DNA of 33,290 nt from Hyphomonas sp. Lineage in GTDB: Bacteria; Pseudomonadota; Alphaproteobacteria; Caulobacterales; Hyphomonadaceae. Positions 14,834 to 23,327 of this stretch are shown here, in pieces; position 1 is the first letter of the stretch; each line of letters starts with the position of its first letter. Below the pieces are notes generated by a model. That model had not been told where the DNA came from, did not search any database, and saw only the letters and a program-made list of their open reading frames with translations. The stretch spans positions 1 to 33,290 of the forward strand of contig NZ_JALHLS010000023.1 of assembly GCF_022844445.1 (NCBI RefSeq). Reading direction: 5' to 3'. The position numbers were made by a program, and so were the translations under genes.

Positions 14834-16053
14834 CCCATCCCACCACAGCCTGGATGCCTGACGCCGCGGTGCGCGACTATCGCATGTGCTCGCGCTGCGT
14901 GATGGACACGACTGATCCCGACATCACGTTCGATGCGGACGGCGTGTGCAGCAACTGCCACGGTTTCGAGAAGAACCTTAAACCCTACTGGAAGCCAAAT
15001 GCCGAGGGCGCCGCCGAGCTGGACGCTCTGCTCGAGCGCATCCGCCGGGAGGGAGAGGGGAAACCCTATGACTGCATCATCGGCCTTTCCGGCGGGGTCG
15101 ATTCCTCTTTCCTCGCCACCAAACTAAAGGAATGGAGGCTGCGCCCGCTCGTCGTCCATGTCGATGCCGGCTGGAACTCGGAACTCGCGGTCAACAATAT
15201 AGAACAGATCCTGTCCAGGGTCGGCCTCCACCTCGATACGGTGGTAATCGACTGGAACGAGATGCGCGACCTGCAGCGGGCCTTCCTTAAGTCCCACGTC
15301 GCCAACCAGGACATCCCGCAGGACCATGCCTTCAGCGCGGCCCTTGTCGGCAAGGCGCTCGAACACGGCATTACCTATGTCATCAGCGGCACCAATTTCG
15401 CCACCGAAGGCGTCCTGCCCCAGAGCTGGGGCTATGACGCGATGGACGCCGCCCATATCCGCGACATCCACCGCCAGTTCGGCGAAGTGAAGCTGAAGCG
15501 GTTCCCGATCCTCGGCTTCCGCGACTATTACGAGACCATGTTGCAGAAGCTGCAGTTCGTCGCGCCGCTGAACTTCATGCCCTATGACAAGGCCAGCGCC
15601 ATCGCCCATCTCGAGCAGAACTATGGCTGGCGCTATTATGGTGGCAAGCACTACGAGTCGATCTGGACCCGCTGGTATCAGGCCCATTATCTCCCGGAAA
15701 AGTTTGGCTACGACAAACGCAAGGCGCACCTCTCCAGCCTGATCGTTGCCGGCTCCCTGAGCCGGGATGAGGCCCTGAAGGAACTGGAAAAGCCGCTCTA
15801 CACGGACAATGAACTGGCCGAAGACACCGCTTTCGTCGCCAAGAAGCTCGGTTTCACCGTCGAGGAACTTAAAGCCCTCATCCATGCCCCGCCCCGACAC
15901 TACGCCGAGTTCGCCACCCATGCCGGCGAACTGGAGCGCTACCAGGCCCAGCTGGCGCGTAACGCTGTCCTGAAAGCCCGCCTGAACCTGCGCACCCTGC
16001 CCGGACGTATTGCGCGTAAGCTGACTGCCGTGTTAGCGAGCCCGAAGGGGTAG
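14830..16053 (+). CDS. N-acetyl sugar amidotransferase (WbpG family), module B
   Basis: 407 residues from ATG 14830, chosen for the 4-bp ATGA overlap with the glycosyltransferase; ATG 14818 in the same frame is an alternative. Cysteine pairs are at 20/23 (CSRC) and 40/43 (CSNC), and the PP-loop SGGVDSS is at 87-93. The length is the family norm, without the long basic tail of the module A paralogue, although both share GWNSE, GGKHYES and the KKLG segment. It has no HisH/HisF pair of its own, so it either shares the one at 12.5-13.2 kb or takes ammonia another way. The substrate is presumably a second acetamido sugar. A hairpin directly follows the stop. Confidence 0.85.
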   Translation: MTHPTTAWMPDAAVRDYRMCSRCVMDTTDPDITFDADGVCSNCHGFEKNLKPYWKPNAEGAAELDALLERIRREGEGKPYDCIIGLSGGVDSSFLATKLKEWRLRPLVVHVDAGWNSELAVNNIEQILSRVGLHLDTVVIDWNEMRDLQRAFLKSHVANQDIPQDHAFSAALVGKALEHGITYVISGTNFATEGVLPQSWGYDAMDAAHIRDIHRQFGEVKLKRFPILGFRDYYETMLQKLQFVAPLNFMPYDKASAIAHLEQNYGWRYYGGKHYESIWTRWYQAHYLPEKFGYDKRKAHLSSLIVAGSLSRDEALKELEKPLYTDNELAEDTAFVAKKLGFTVEELKALIHAPPRHYAEFATHAGELERYQAQLARNAVLKARLNLRTLPGRIARKLTAVLASPKG

Positions 16054-16077
16054 GACTGCCACTTTCGGCTGGCAGTC
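16054..16077 (+). terminator. Hairpin after the module B amidotransferase
   Basis: A perfect 8-bp stem GACTGCCA (16054-16061) / TGGCAGTC (16070-16077) with an 8-base loop starts on the base after the TAG stop. No T-run follows (TCCATTGG), so it would be a weak or Rho-assisted terminator, or an mRNA-protecting structure. Confidence 0.4.
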
Positions 16078-16132
16078 TCCATTGGCCGGGCAAAGGGGGC
16101 TGCGCCGGGCCAGAGCAAGGAATTACGACCAT

Positions 16133-16942
16133 ATGTTTCGTTCGCTGATCGCGGTTGGTGCGCCATTTCAAGCAATTCTGAAGCACCATTCGATTTTGGC
16201 CCGCACCACTTGGGTCGACATTAAAGCGGCTTATGCTGGTTCCGTGCTCGGGATTGTCTGGGTGATAATGGGCCCGCTGCTGATGTTGTCAGTCTATGCT
16301 CTTACCTACGCTGTGATCTTCAAGGTACGAATTCCAGCGCTTTCGACCACGGAGTATGTACTCTACGTCTTCTGCGGGATCGTCCCGTTCCTCGCCTTCG
16401 CACAGTCGCTTTCGGCCGGTACACTGTCATTGTCGTCGAACCGCGCCGTGATGCTGAACACTGTGTTCCCTGCTGAGATGATCCCGCTGCGTAGCGTGCT
16501 GGTCGGTAGCGCCAGCATGGTCACCGGCACGATGATCCTCTTGTTCAGCGACTTCATGTGGAGCAAGCCCAGCCCGCTCTTCCTGCTGATCCCGGTCGTC
16601 ATGGTGTTCCAGATCATGTTCTCGGTCGGCGTCTGCTGGATGCTTTCGCTTGTCGCCCTGCTGGTGCGCGATCTGGCGCAGCTGATCTACTTCATAACTA
16701 TGATGCTGCTGATCATAACCCCGATCGCGTACACGCCCGACATGATACCTGACGGAATGAAGACTTTAATGTTGTTCAATCCGCTTTACTACTTCGTGAC
16801 CTGCTTTCAGTACATTATAATTCTGGATCGAGTTCCACCTGTCGACACACTGGTTATTGGCGCAAGTGTTTCTCTCGCCTTCTTCATCATAGGCTATTCG
16901 GTGTTCCACCGAAGCAAGCAGGTCTTTTATGACTTTGCCTGA
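16133..16942 (+). CDS. wzm: Wzm-type polysaccharide ABC transporter permease
   Basis: 269 residues, ABC-2 type membrane subunit. About six hydrophobic segments are visible (roughly 40-64, 74-90, 120-138, 148-177, 183-203 and 240-257). The amphipathic N-terminus, with a DIKAAYAGSVLGIVW-type entry, and the LLVRDLAQ segment at 177-183 are characteristic of O-antigen/capsule exporters. It pairs with a Wzt ATPase to move lipid-linked polymer across the inner membrane. ATG 16133 is chosen because AAGGA (16117-16121) precedes it and the domain begins there. In most loci wzm and wzt are adjacent; here the only Wzt is at 2167, over 12 kb away. The gene is less GC-rich than the glycosyltransferases around it. 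Confidence 0.9.
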   Translation: MFRSLIAVGAPFQAILKHHSILARTTWVDIKAAYAGSVLGIVWVIMGPLLMLSVYALTYAVIFKVRIPALSTTEYVLYVFCGIVPFLAFAQSLSAGTLSLSSNRAVMLNTVFPAEMIPLRSVLVGSASMVTGTMILLFSDFMWSKPSPLFLLIPVVMVFQIMFSVGVCWMLSLVALLVRDLAQLIYFITMMLLIITPIAYTPDMIPDGMKTLMLFNPLYYFVTCFQYIIILDRVPPVDTLVIGASVSLAFFIIGYSVFHRSKQVFYDFA

Positions 16943-17018
16943 AGCGAAGGTAGTTTTAGCTACGCCGCTAACGGAAAACTCGGGTGGCTCCGACACAGTT
17001 CCAAATGCTTCCGTCTGA
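16929..17018 (+). other. 29-codon frame overlapping the end of wzm
   Basis: ATG 16929 lies 14 bases before the end of wzm in another frame and opens MTLPEAKVVLATPLTENSGG, stopping at TGA 17016-17018. An overlapping start at the end of a wzm gene is exactly where wzt usually begins, so this could be the stump of the original partner gene. The residues themselves do not show the Wzt N-terminal pattern, so this remains a guess. Confidence 0.2.
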
Positions 17019-17255
17019 CACCTATCCTTTGCCGTTCGGCGCGGAAGCCTGATAATCAGCGGCCAACCGAGAGCACGGCCAAAACACGAGCAAATCAAAT
17101 ATGTCAACGTGATCCGGCGTACGACAATCTCGGATCACGCAGCAGACCATATTCCAAGTTTCAATGCTGAACTCTTCCACAAGGCTCAGATCGAGCCTCG
17201 ATTTCACCAGAAGATCAGGGCATAGCAACGCCTCCGCTTCCGGCAGCAGGCCTTC
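16943..17255. other. 313-bp gene-free region after wzm
   Basis: The segment is AT-richer than its surroundings. It holds a perfect 9-bp inverted repeat CGTGATCCG (17108-17116) / CGGATCACG (17131-17139), without a T-run. Beyond the 29-codon frame no coding sequence is convincing. It looks like degraded DNA left between wzm and the next glycosyltransferase. Confidence 0.4.
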
Positions 17256-18626
17256 ATGACCGAACCCCTTCGCCAGGCCTACCTGCTCGCCGCGTCTGCG
17301 ATTGCCGATGATCCGCGCGTGCGCCGGATGGGCGACGGCCTCGCCGCGCGGGGCATCCGCGTCACCGCCATTGGCCTCGAGGGTGGGCGCTCGGGTAATC
17401 CGGAATGGCAGGTGATTGAATCGCCCCTGCCGAAGCCGCCGGTCGTTATACCGCGCCCCGGCCCCCTCGGCCTGATCGAGCGCGGCACAGCCTGGCTCCT
17501 GTCGCTGCCGCTGTGGATTGCGGGCGCCATTCTCTCCGCTGCCGGATCGGCCCGAGGCGCCGTCCTGTTGCAGATACGACACCGGGCAGTGGTTGCGGCG
17601 CGGCCGTTCTCGGGCCTTGTGCGCGCCGTGAGCCGCCGCTTCAGCGAAGCCGCCCTGCCCGCAGAAGAGCGCCTGATGCACCGCTTCTGGCGAATGAAGC
17701 CGGACGCTGCGGCCATTCGCGAGGCTGTCTTGAAACTGGAAGGGCCGGCCCTGTGGATCGCGAATGACTGGCCGATGCTGCCCATCGCCGCCGAAGCCGC
17801 CGCCACCAAGGGCGGCATTGTCGTCTATGACAGCCACGAACTCGCGCTGGAGGAGTTCGCCGAACGCCCCGAGTGGCGCAAGTTCGTGCGCCCGGTCGTG
17901 GCCCATGTTGAGGCAAAATACATCCGCGAGGCCCGCGTGATCAGCTCGGTCTCGCCCGGGATCACCGCGCATCTGGGCGCAACCTACCGCGTCCCGGCCA
18001 CCCATCTCACGCTGCGCAACGCGCCCGGCTACCAGGCCACGGACCAGCGCCCCGCCAGCGACCCGGTTCGCCTGCTCTATCACGGCCTGGTCTCGCCCGG
18101 CCGCGGCCTCGAAGCGCTGATCGAAAGCGCCGCGAGCTGGGCGCCCGGCTATACGCTGACCATACGCGGGCCTGCCTCACCGCCGGACTACAGGGAGCAG
18201 CTGGCCGCCCTCGCCGGCCGCCTCGGGGTCACCGGCCGCGTCAGCTTTGAAGGTCCGGTGCCGATGACCAGCCTCGTCGCAGCCGCGCGCCCGTTCGACA
18301 TCGGCCTGATGGCCCTGCCCGGCCACTCGGCGCACAACCGCTTCGCCCTGCCCAACAAGCTGTTCGAATACATGATGGCCGGCCTCGCGCTGGCGGTTAC
18401 CGACCTCGAGGAGATGATTGCCCTGCTGGAGGACACCGGCGCAGGTTTCAGCCTCGGCGACGGCTCGGCGAGCGCGATCACCGCCTCGCTGAATGCCCTG
18501 ACGCGCGAGGACGTCGACCGTATGCGCGCCGCAGCACTGGAAGGCGCGAAACGCTACAACTGGGACACGGAGGCGGCACCTGTGATCGATGCCTACCTCG
18601 CCGCCTGGCAATTGCACTATAGGTGA
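17256..18626 (+). CDS. GT4-like glycosyltransferase, third paralogue
   Basis: 456 residues from ATG 17256 (AGG five bases upstream). It shares the architecture of the two module glycosyltransferases: an N-terminal stretch AIADDPRVRRMGDGLAARG, a middle region VVYDSHELALEEF, TIRGPASPPDY, and LPNKLFEYMMAGLALAV near residue 368. A somewhat hydrophobic segment around residues 80-105 (WLLSLPLWIAGAILSAAG) could anchor it at the membrane and is absent from the other two. The stop is followed 4 bp later by asnB, with AGGTGA between, so the two are co-transcribed. The probable role is transfer of one sugar of the repeat unit; donor and acceptor are unknown. Confidence 0.82.
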   Translation: MTEPLRQAYLLAASAIADDPRVRRMGDGLAARGIRVTAIGLEGGRSGNPEWQVIESPLPKPPVVIPRPGPLGLIERGTAWLLSLPLWIAGAILSAAGSARGAVLLQIRHRAVVAARPFSGLVRAVSRRFSEAALPAEERLMHRFWRMKPDAAAIREAVLKLEGPALWIANDWPMLPIAAEAAATKGGIVVYDSHELALEEFAERPEWRKFVRPVVAHVEAKYIREARVISSVSPGITAHLGATYRVPATHLTLRNAPGYQATDQRPASDPVRLLYHGLVSPGRGLEALIESAASWAPGYTLTIRGPASPPDYREQLAALAGRLGVTGRVSFEGPVPMTSLVAAARPFDIGLMALPGHSAHNRFALPNKLFEYMMAGLALAVTDLEEMIALLEDTGAGFSLGDGSASAITASLNALTREDVDRMRAAALEGAKRYNWDTEAAPVIDAYLAAWQLHYR

Positions 18627-18630
18627 CGCG

Positions 18631-20529
18631 ATGTGTGGTTTGTTCCTCTCGGTCGGCTTCGAGCCCTCGCGCAAATACATTGACGCCGTCTCCCATCGCG
18701 GGCCCGACGGTGATGGCTGGCGCGTGTTCGACAGCCCGGCCGGCCCCGTCGCCCTCGGCCACCGCCGCCTGAGCATCATCGACCTCGACCCGCGCGCCGC
18801 CCAGCCGATGACCCGCGAGACCGGCCGTTTCTGGATGGTCTACAACGGAGAGATCTACAACTACATCGAACTGCGCCGCGAACTGCAGTCCGCCGGCGTG
18901 CGCTTCCGCACCGAATCGGACGGCGAAGTCCTGCTGGAGGCGGTCATCCAATGGGGCCCGGCGGCGCTGGACAGGATGGTCGGCATGTTCGCCTTCGCCA
19001 TCTGGGATGATACGGAAAAGACCCTGCTGATCGCACGCGACCGGGTCGGCATCAAACCAGTCGTCATGCATGCCTCTAACGAGGGCATCGCCTTCGCCTC
19101 CGAGATCAAGCAGCTTCTTCCGCTGCCAACCTTCAGCCGGCGGATGAACCTGCAGCGCGCGCATGATTTCCTCTCTTCCGGCGTGACCGATCATATGCCG
19201 GACACCATGTTTGCCGACGCGACCAACCTCGGCCCCGGCCGGTTCGTGCGCCTCGACCTGAAGTCCTGGCGCCCCGGCCAGCCGCTGCCGGTAGAGACCT
19301 ACTGGCTGCCGCCCCGGCCCAGCAATGAGAGGTTCAGCGAAGGCGACGCCGCCGACCGTTTCCGCGAGCTTTTCCTCGACTCCATTCGCCTCCACATGCG
19401 CTCGGATGTAAAGGTGGGCTCCTGCCTGTCCGGCGGTCTCGACAGCTCGTCCATCGTCTGCGCGCAGGCGAAATCCTGGCCGAGGGGTACGGAGCCGCTG
19501 AACGCCGTCAGCGCGGTGTTCCCCGGCTCGCCGGTCGATGAGTCCGCCTTCATACGGGATGTCGTGGCCGCCTCCGGCGTGCGTTCGATCACCACAACCG
19601 TCAGTCCCGCCACATTGGCCGAAGACACGGACGCTGTGCTGCGCGCGCAGGACGAGCCTTATGGCTCCACCAGCATCCATGCGCAGTACCATGTGTTCCG
19701 CACGGCGCGCGAGAATGGTATCAAGGTGATGCTGGATGGTCAGGGTGCTGACGAGATCCTCGGCGGGTATCATGGCTGTTTCTTCTATCACTATCGCCGC
19801 CTGATCCGGCACCTGGAAGTCGCCGAACTGATCCGGACCATGAAGGAACGCAAGGCCTGGCACGGCGTCTCCTATCGCAAGCAGCTCTGGCCGTTTGCCG
19901 GGCGCCTGCCGGCGCCGCTGCGTCCCCTGCTGCGCCCGAAGGACGGCGCGCCGCCGCCGCTGCCGATCCTCGACACCGCGTTGATGAACCAGATTTCACC
20001 GCCGGGCCGCGACGCCCTCAGCAACGCGCTGGCCTATGAAGGCCTGCCCACGCCGCGCACGCTCGGCGACTATTGCGTGATCCTGACGCGCGCGACCAAC
20101 CTGCCGATGCTACTACGATACGAGGATCGCAACTCGATGGCCCACGGCATCGAGGCCCGTGTGCCTTTCCTGGATCATCGCCTGATTGAGTTCTGCCTGG
20201 AACTCGGCGACCAGCACAAGATCACCGGCGCGGACACCAAGCGCGTGCTACGCAGGGCGATGGCTGGCCTCCTTCCGGAAAGCGTGCTTCACCGGCGCGA
20301 CAAGCTCGGCTTTGCCACACCGGAGGAGACCTGGTTCCGCGGCCCCCTGCGCCCGCAAATCGAGGCCGGCGTCGAAGCGACGCTGAAACGCTATCCGGCT
20401 CTGTTCAATGCTCCGGCCGTTCGTCAGCACACGGCAGACATGCTGTCCGGTGCCCGCCCGTTCGACTTTTCCGTCTGGCGCATCCATGTCTTTGGACAAT
20501 GGGGCGAAAAGTTCGGGATGACTTACTGA
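18631..20529 (+). CDS. asnB: AsnB-type glutamine-hydrolysing amidotransferase
   Basis: 632 residues from ATG 18631, so that Cys2 becomes the N-terminal nucleophile (MCGLFLSVGF). The N-terminal class II glutaminase domain shows SHRGPDGDGW and VYNGEIYNYIELR. The synthetase domain shows PP-loop SGGLDSS at 267-273 and DGQGADEILGGYHG, and RNSMAHGIEARVPFLDHR follows. The biochemical family makes asparagine from aspartate. In polysaccharide loci close relatives (such as WbpS of Pseudomonas) amidate the carboxyl of a uronic acid, and the uronic-acid pathway encoded next door makes that role likely here. It is co-transcribed with the glycosyltransferase before it. The start is usually MCGIAG in this family; the MCGLFL start is a mild variation. 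Confidence 0.88.
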   Translation: MCGLFLSVGFEPSRKYIDAVSHRGPDGDGWRVFDSPAGPVALGHRRLSIIDLDPRAAQPMTRETGRFWMVYNGEIYNYIELRRELQSAGVRFRTESDGEVLLEAVIQWGPAALDRMVGMFAFAIWDDTEKTLLIARDRVGIKPVVMHASNEGIAFASEIKQLLPLPTFSRRMNLQRAHDFLSSGVTDHMPDTMFADATNLGPGRFVRLDLKSWRPGQPLPVETYWLPPRPSNERFSEGDAADRFRELFLDSIRLHMRSDVKVGSCLSGGLDSSSIVCAQAKSWPRGTEPLNAVSAVFPGSPVDESAFIRDVVAASGVRSITTTVSPATLAEDTDAVLRAQDEPYGSTSIHAQYHVFRTARENGIKVMLDGQGADEILGGYHGCFFYHYRRLIRHLEVAELIRTMKERKAWHGVSYRKQLWPFAGRLPAPLRPLLRPKDGAPPPLPILDTALMNQISPPGRDALSNALAYEGLPTPRTLGDYCVILTRATNLPMLLRYEDRNSMAHGIEARVPFLDHRLIEFCLELGDQHKITGADTKRVLRRAMAGLLPESVLHRRDKLGFATPEETWFRGPLRPQIEAGVEATLKRYPALFNAPAVRQHTADMLSGARPFDFSVWRIHVFGQWGEKFGMTY

Positions 20530-20557
20530 CGCGAAGCGCTCACATCAGACCTCCGGC

Positions 20558-20722
20558 TCAGCGGCTCAAGCCGCCGTACAGAAACCCCTCAAAGCTGCGC
20601 AGCGTAAAATCTTCGAAGGCCTGTTGTGCTTTGAGCGAAAGCCAGCGCCGGATATCCCACTCTCTGATTGATGCGGAAGCTTTTGCAAGCGTACAGCATC
20701 GGAGGGGCTCGAAGCGCTTCAA
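20558..20722 (-). other. Short minus-strand frame, possible 3' gene remnant
   Basis: The frame reads KRFEPLRCCTLAKAS, then REWDIRRWLSLKAQ and further on FEGFLYGGLSR before TGA 20560-20558. A TTG at 20722 would give 54 residues, and the frame is open a little further upstream, with two extra cysteines (LCGNC). The composition looks protein-like, but no family is recognised and no ribosome site is seen. It may be the tail of a lost gene. Confidence 0.22.
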
Positions 20723-20727
20723 CTCGG

Positions 20728-20816
20728 CACAGTTTCCGCAAAGGCGGGGCGGAGGCTAGGTTGGAATTCGGTTACCCCGTCGAGGAGCGGACGAAGTCCG
20801 ATGAAGGGAAACTGTG
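20728..20816. repeat. 10-bp perfect inverted repeat enclosing a hairpin
   Basis: CACAGTTTCC at 20728-20737 is the exact complement of GGAAACTGTG at 20807-20816. Between them lies a small hairpin CGGAC-GAA-GTCCG (20788-20800). The segment could be a structured RNA, a relic of an insertion or a protein-binding site. I found no match to a known RNA class. Confidence 0.35.
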
Positions 20817-20933
20817 GAAGGGGTAGCTCACTCTCCAGCGGACCGTGCGTCTCTTTAAGCGGGAATGGCGCTCTTGACGACACCTCGCCGCTGTCCTTTA
20901 CACCGCGTCACTCAGCAGCCCGGCGTACCCTAG

Positions 20934-21920
20934 ATGACAAACCCTTCCGCTACCCCCCGTGTCGCGCAGATCGGCGCCGGTCACTGGGGCAAGAACCTTG
21001 CGCGCAACTTCGCCCAGCTCGGCGCCCTTGCCGCCGTCTGCGATCCCCACCCGGACACCGCCAAGCGCGAAGCCGACGCCAATGGCGTGCCGGGGCGCAC
21101 CGTGGACGAAGTGCTGGCGGACCCATCGATCGACGGCGTCTCGATTGCCGCCCCGGCTGAACTGCACGCCGAACTGGCGCTGAAGGCCTTTGCCGCCGGC
21201 AAGCACGTGTTCGTTGAAAAGCCGCTCGCCCTCACACTCGAAGATAGCCGCGCCATGTGCGAGGCGGCCGCGCGGGCCGGCAAAGCCCTGATGGTCGGCC
21301 ACCTGCTGCAGTACCACCCGGCTTTCATCCGCTTGCTGGAACTCGTCCGGGAAGGCGCCATCGGCAGCGTGCGATACGCCTATTCCAACCGGCTCAGCCT
21401 CGGGAAACTGCGGATCGAGGAGAACGCGCTGTGGAGCTTCGCGCCGCATGACCTGTCGATGCTGCTGGCGATCATGGGCGAGCGCCCGGCCACCGTGACC
21501 GGCGGCGGCAGCAGCTGGGTCACGCCCGGCCTCGAAGACGAATACCGCCTCGACATGACCTTCTCGGGCGGACGCCGTGCCCACGTTTTCGCTGCCTGGC
21601 TGCACCCCTTCAAGGAACACCGCCTCGTCGTGGTCGGTGAAACCGGCATGCTGGTCTTCGAGGACTCCGCAGCCAAGGCCGAGGACAAGCTGAAGCTTTA
21701 CCGCCATTCCGTCACCTGGAAGGGCAAGGTGCCTGAAGCGGTGAAGGCCGAGGCTGAAACCATCGCCTTCCCGGCCGATGAGCCGCTGAAGCAGGAATGC
21801 CGCCATTTCCTCGATTGCTGCGCCGGCAAGCTCAAACCGCGCACCGACGGCCAGGAGGCCGTGCAGGTCGTTGAGACCCTGCTGCGCGCCGAAGGCCGCC
21901 TCGCCCCCGCTGGCGGTTGA
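20934..21920 (+). CDS. wbpB: WbpB/WlbA-type UDP-GlcNAc-uronate 3-dehydrogenase
   Basis: 328 residues, Gfo/Idh/MocA oxidoreductase. The nucleotide-binding loop GAGHWG is at 14-19, the conserved EKP at 95-97, and the catalytic-site histidine at 172 in FAPHDLSML. The enzyme oxidises C3 of UDP-GlcNAcA to the 3-keto sugar, the substrate of the aminotransferase WbpE. Its neighbour wbpA makes UDP-GlcNAcA, and wbpE follows three genes later. The start is ATG 20934, with no convincing ribosome site. The gap to wbpA is 44 bp. Other Gfo/Idh/MocA sugar oxidases share these motifs, so the precise reaction rests on the neighbourhood, which is very specific. Confidence 0.85.
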   Translation: MTNPSATPRVAQIGAGHWGKNLARNFAQLGALAAVCDPHPDTAKREADANGVPGRTVDEVLADPSIDGVSIAAPAELHAELALKAFAAGKHVFVEKPLALTLEDSRAMCEAAARAGKALMVGHLLQYHPAFIRLLELVREGAIGSVRYAYSNRLSLGKLRIEENALWSFAPHDLSMLLAIMGERPATVTGGGSSWVTPGLEDEYRLDMTFSGGRRAHVFAAWLHPFKEHRLVVVGETGMLVFEDSAAKAEDKLKLYRHSVTWKGKVPEAVKAEAETIAFPADEPLKQECRHFLDCCAGKLKPRTDGQEAVQVVETLLRAEGRLAPAGG

Positions 21921-21964
21921 CGCCGCCGCAATCCTGCCCAACTTCATAGCCAGAGCGTCCCGCC

Positions 21965-23320
21965 ATGCTGACCACTTCGACCACTCCCGACTCCATGGCG
22001 GCGGACTACGTTCGCCGCGCTCATGCCCGCGACCTGACCATCGGGATCATGGGCCTCGGGTATGTCGGCCTGCCGCTCGCCGAAGCCTTCCTGGCCGCCG
22101 GTTTCCGCGTCCTCGGTTTCGACATCGACCAGCGCAAGGTTGACCTGCTCACGGCCGGCAAGACCTATATCCAGCACATCCCGGACGACCGGATCGTGGC
22201 CATGAACGCCACCGGCCGTCTTGAGGTCACCAGCGACGAGTCGCGCCTTTCGGCGGGCGACGCGCTCCTGATGTGCGTACCGACGCCGCTGAACGCCCAC
22301 CGCGAGCCGGACATTTCCTATGTCAGCGACACGACGGAAATGATCGCGCGGCACCTGCGTCCCGGCCAGCTCATCATCCTGGAGTCGACCACCTATCCGG
22401 GCACCAGCGACGAAGTCGTGAAGGTCATCCTCGAGAAGACCGGCCTGCGCGCGGGCGCGGACTTCGCCATCGCCTACTCGCCTGAGCGTGAAGATCCCGG
22501 CAATATCGACTTCTCGACCTCGTCGATCCCGAAAGTCGTCGGCGCCAACACGACGCCTGAGCGCGACATGGCCGTGGCCGTGTACGAAGCGATCACCAAG
22601 GTCGTGCCGGTCTCCGACATGAAGACCGCCGAAGCGGTGAAGCTGACCGAGAACATCTTCCGGCTGATCAATATCGCGCTCGTGAACGAGCTGAAGACCG
22701 TCTACCAGGGCATGGGCATCGATGTCTGGGAAGTGATCGACGCGGCCAAGACCAAGCCCTTCGGGTTCATGGCCTTCTATCCGGGCCCCGGCCTCGGCGG
22801 CCACTGCATTCCGATCGACCCGTTCTATCTGACCTGGAAGGCCCGCGCGGTGGGCGAGACCACACGCTTCATCGAACTGGCCGGTGATGTCGTCACCCAA
22901 TTGCCGAAACAGGTGATCGAACACCTCGCCGAAGCGATGAGCTCGCACCTCCAGAAATCTATCGCCGGCAGCCGGATCCTGGTCGTCGGCCTTGCCTACA
23001 AGAAAAACGTCGACGACATGCGCGAGAGCCCCTCGCTGCACCTCATCCACATGCTCCGCGAGCGGAAAGCCACCGTCGACTACCACGATCCGCACATCGC
23101 CAAGGTTCCGGTCACGCGTGACCACCCGGAATTCGCCGGCATGGAATCGGTGCCGCTGACGCCGAAGGCTCTGAAACACTATGACTGCGTGCTGATCTCC
23201 ACCGACCACGATGCGGTCGATTACGAGGCGCTGGTTAGGAACTCGAAGCTCGTCATCGACACCCGCAATGCGACCCAGCACATCCCGCAGGACCTGAAGG
23301 CAAAGGTCGTGAAGGCCTGA
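21965..23320 (+). CDS. wbpA: UDP-N-acetyl-D-glucosamine 6-dehydrogenase (WbpA)
   Basis: 451 residues. The N-terminal Rossmann domain has GLGYVG (30-35). The middle dimer domain contains the conserved KLTENIFRLINIALVNEL helix. The catalytic cysteine lies in GGHCIPIDPFYL at about residue 279, and the C-terminal domain contains GLAYKKNVDDMRESP. The NAD-dependent four-electron oxidation turns UDP-GlcNAc into UDP-GlcNAcA, the first step of the di-N-acetyl uronic acid pathway. The sequence is closer to WbpA/WbpO-type enzymes than to UDP-glucose dehydrogenases. It is preceded by wbpB and followed 7 bp later by a glycosyltransferase, so it belongs to one operon with them. Confidence 0.92.
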   Translation: MLTTSTTPDSMAADYVRRAHARDLTIGIMGLGYVGLPLAEAFLAAGFRVLGFDIDQRKVDLLTAGKTYIQHIPDDRIVAMNATGRLEVTSDESRLSAGDALLMCVPTPLNAHREPDISYVSDTTEMIARHLRPGQLIILESTTYPGTSDEVVKVILEKTGLRAGADFAIAYSPEREDPGNIDFSTSSIPKVVGANTTPERDMAVAVYEAITKVVPVSDMKTAEAVKLTENIFRLINIALVNELKTVYQGMGIDVWEVIDAAKTKPFGFMAFYPGPGLGGHCIPIDPFYLTWKARAVGETTRFIELAGDVVTQLPKQVIEHLAEAMSSHLQKSIAGSRILVVGLAYKKNVDDMRESPSLHLIHMLRERKATVDYHDPHIAKVPVTRDHPEFAGMESVPLTPKALKHYDCVLISTDHDAVDYEALVRNSKLVIDTRNATQHIPQDLKAKVVKA

Positions 23321-23327
23321 GGATGGC

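Larger units (their letters stand above)
20530..20933. other. 404-bp intergenic region between asnB and wbpB
   Basis: No complete gene is evident. It contains a minus-strand short frame (20558-20722), a 10-bp inverted repeat with an internal hairpin (20728-20816), and a small GCGGC/GCCGC hairpin at 20561-20574 shortly after the asnB stop. A TTGACG at about 20874 could be a -35 box for wbpB, but no good -10 follows at the right distance. wbpB at 20934 has no clear ribosome site. Confidence 0.4.

Noticed and set aside
16943..17060. Possible IS200/REP-type end near the two GACAC motifs after wzm
   Set aside because: Only short motifs match memory, with no paired end and no transposase fragment, so it is not supportable.
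17022..18083. A 353-codon minus-strand frame opposite the third glycosyltransferase
   Set aside because: Most of it mirrors the high-GC glycosyltransferase gene; the part beyond it (17022-17255) shows no family motif or ribosome site.
20788..20816. Hammerhead-ribozyme-like string (CCGATGA followed by GAAAC)
   Set aside because: The core needs CUGANGA; here U4 is C and there is no room for stem II, so the resemblance is coincidental.
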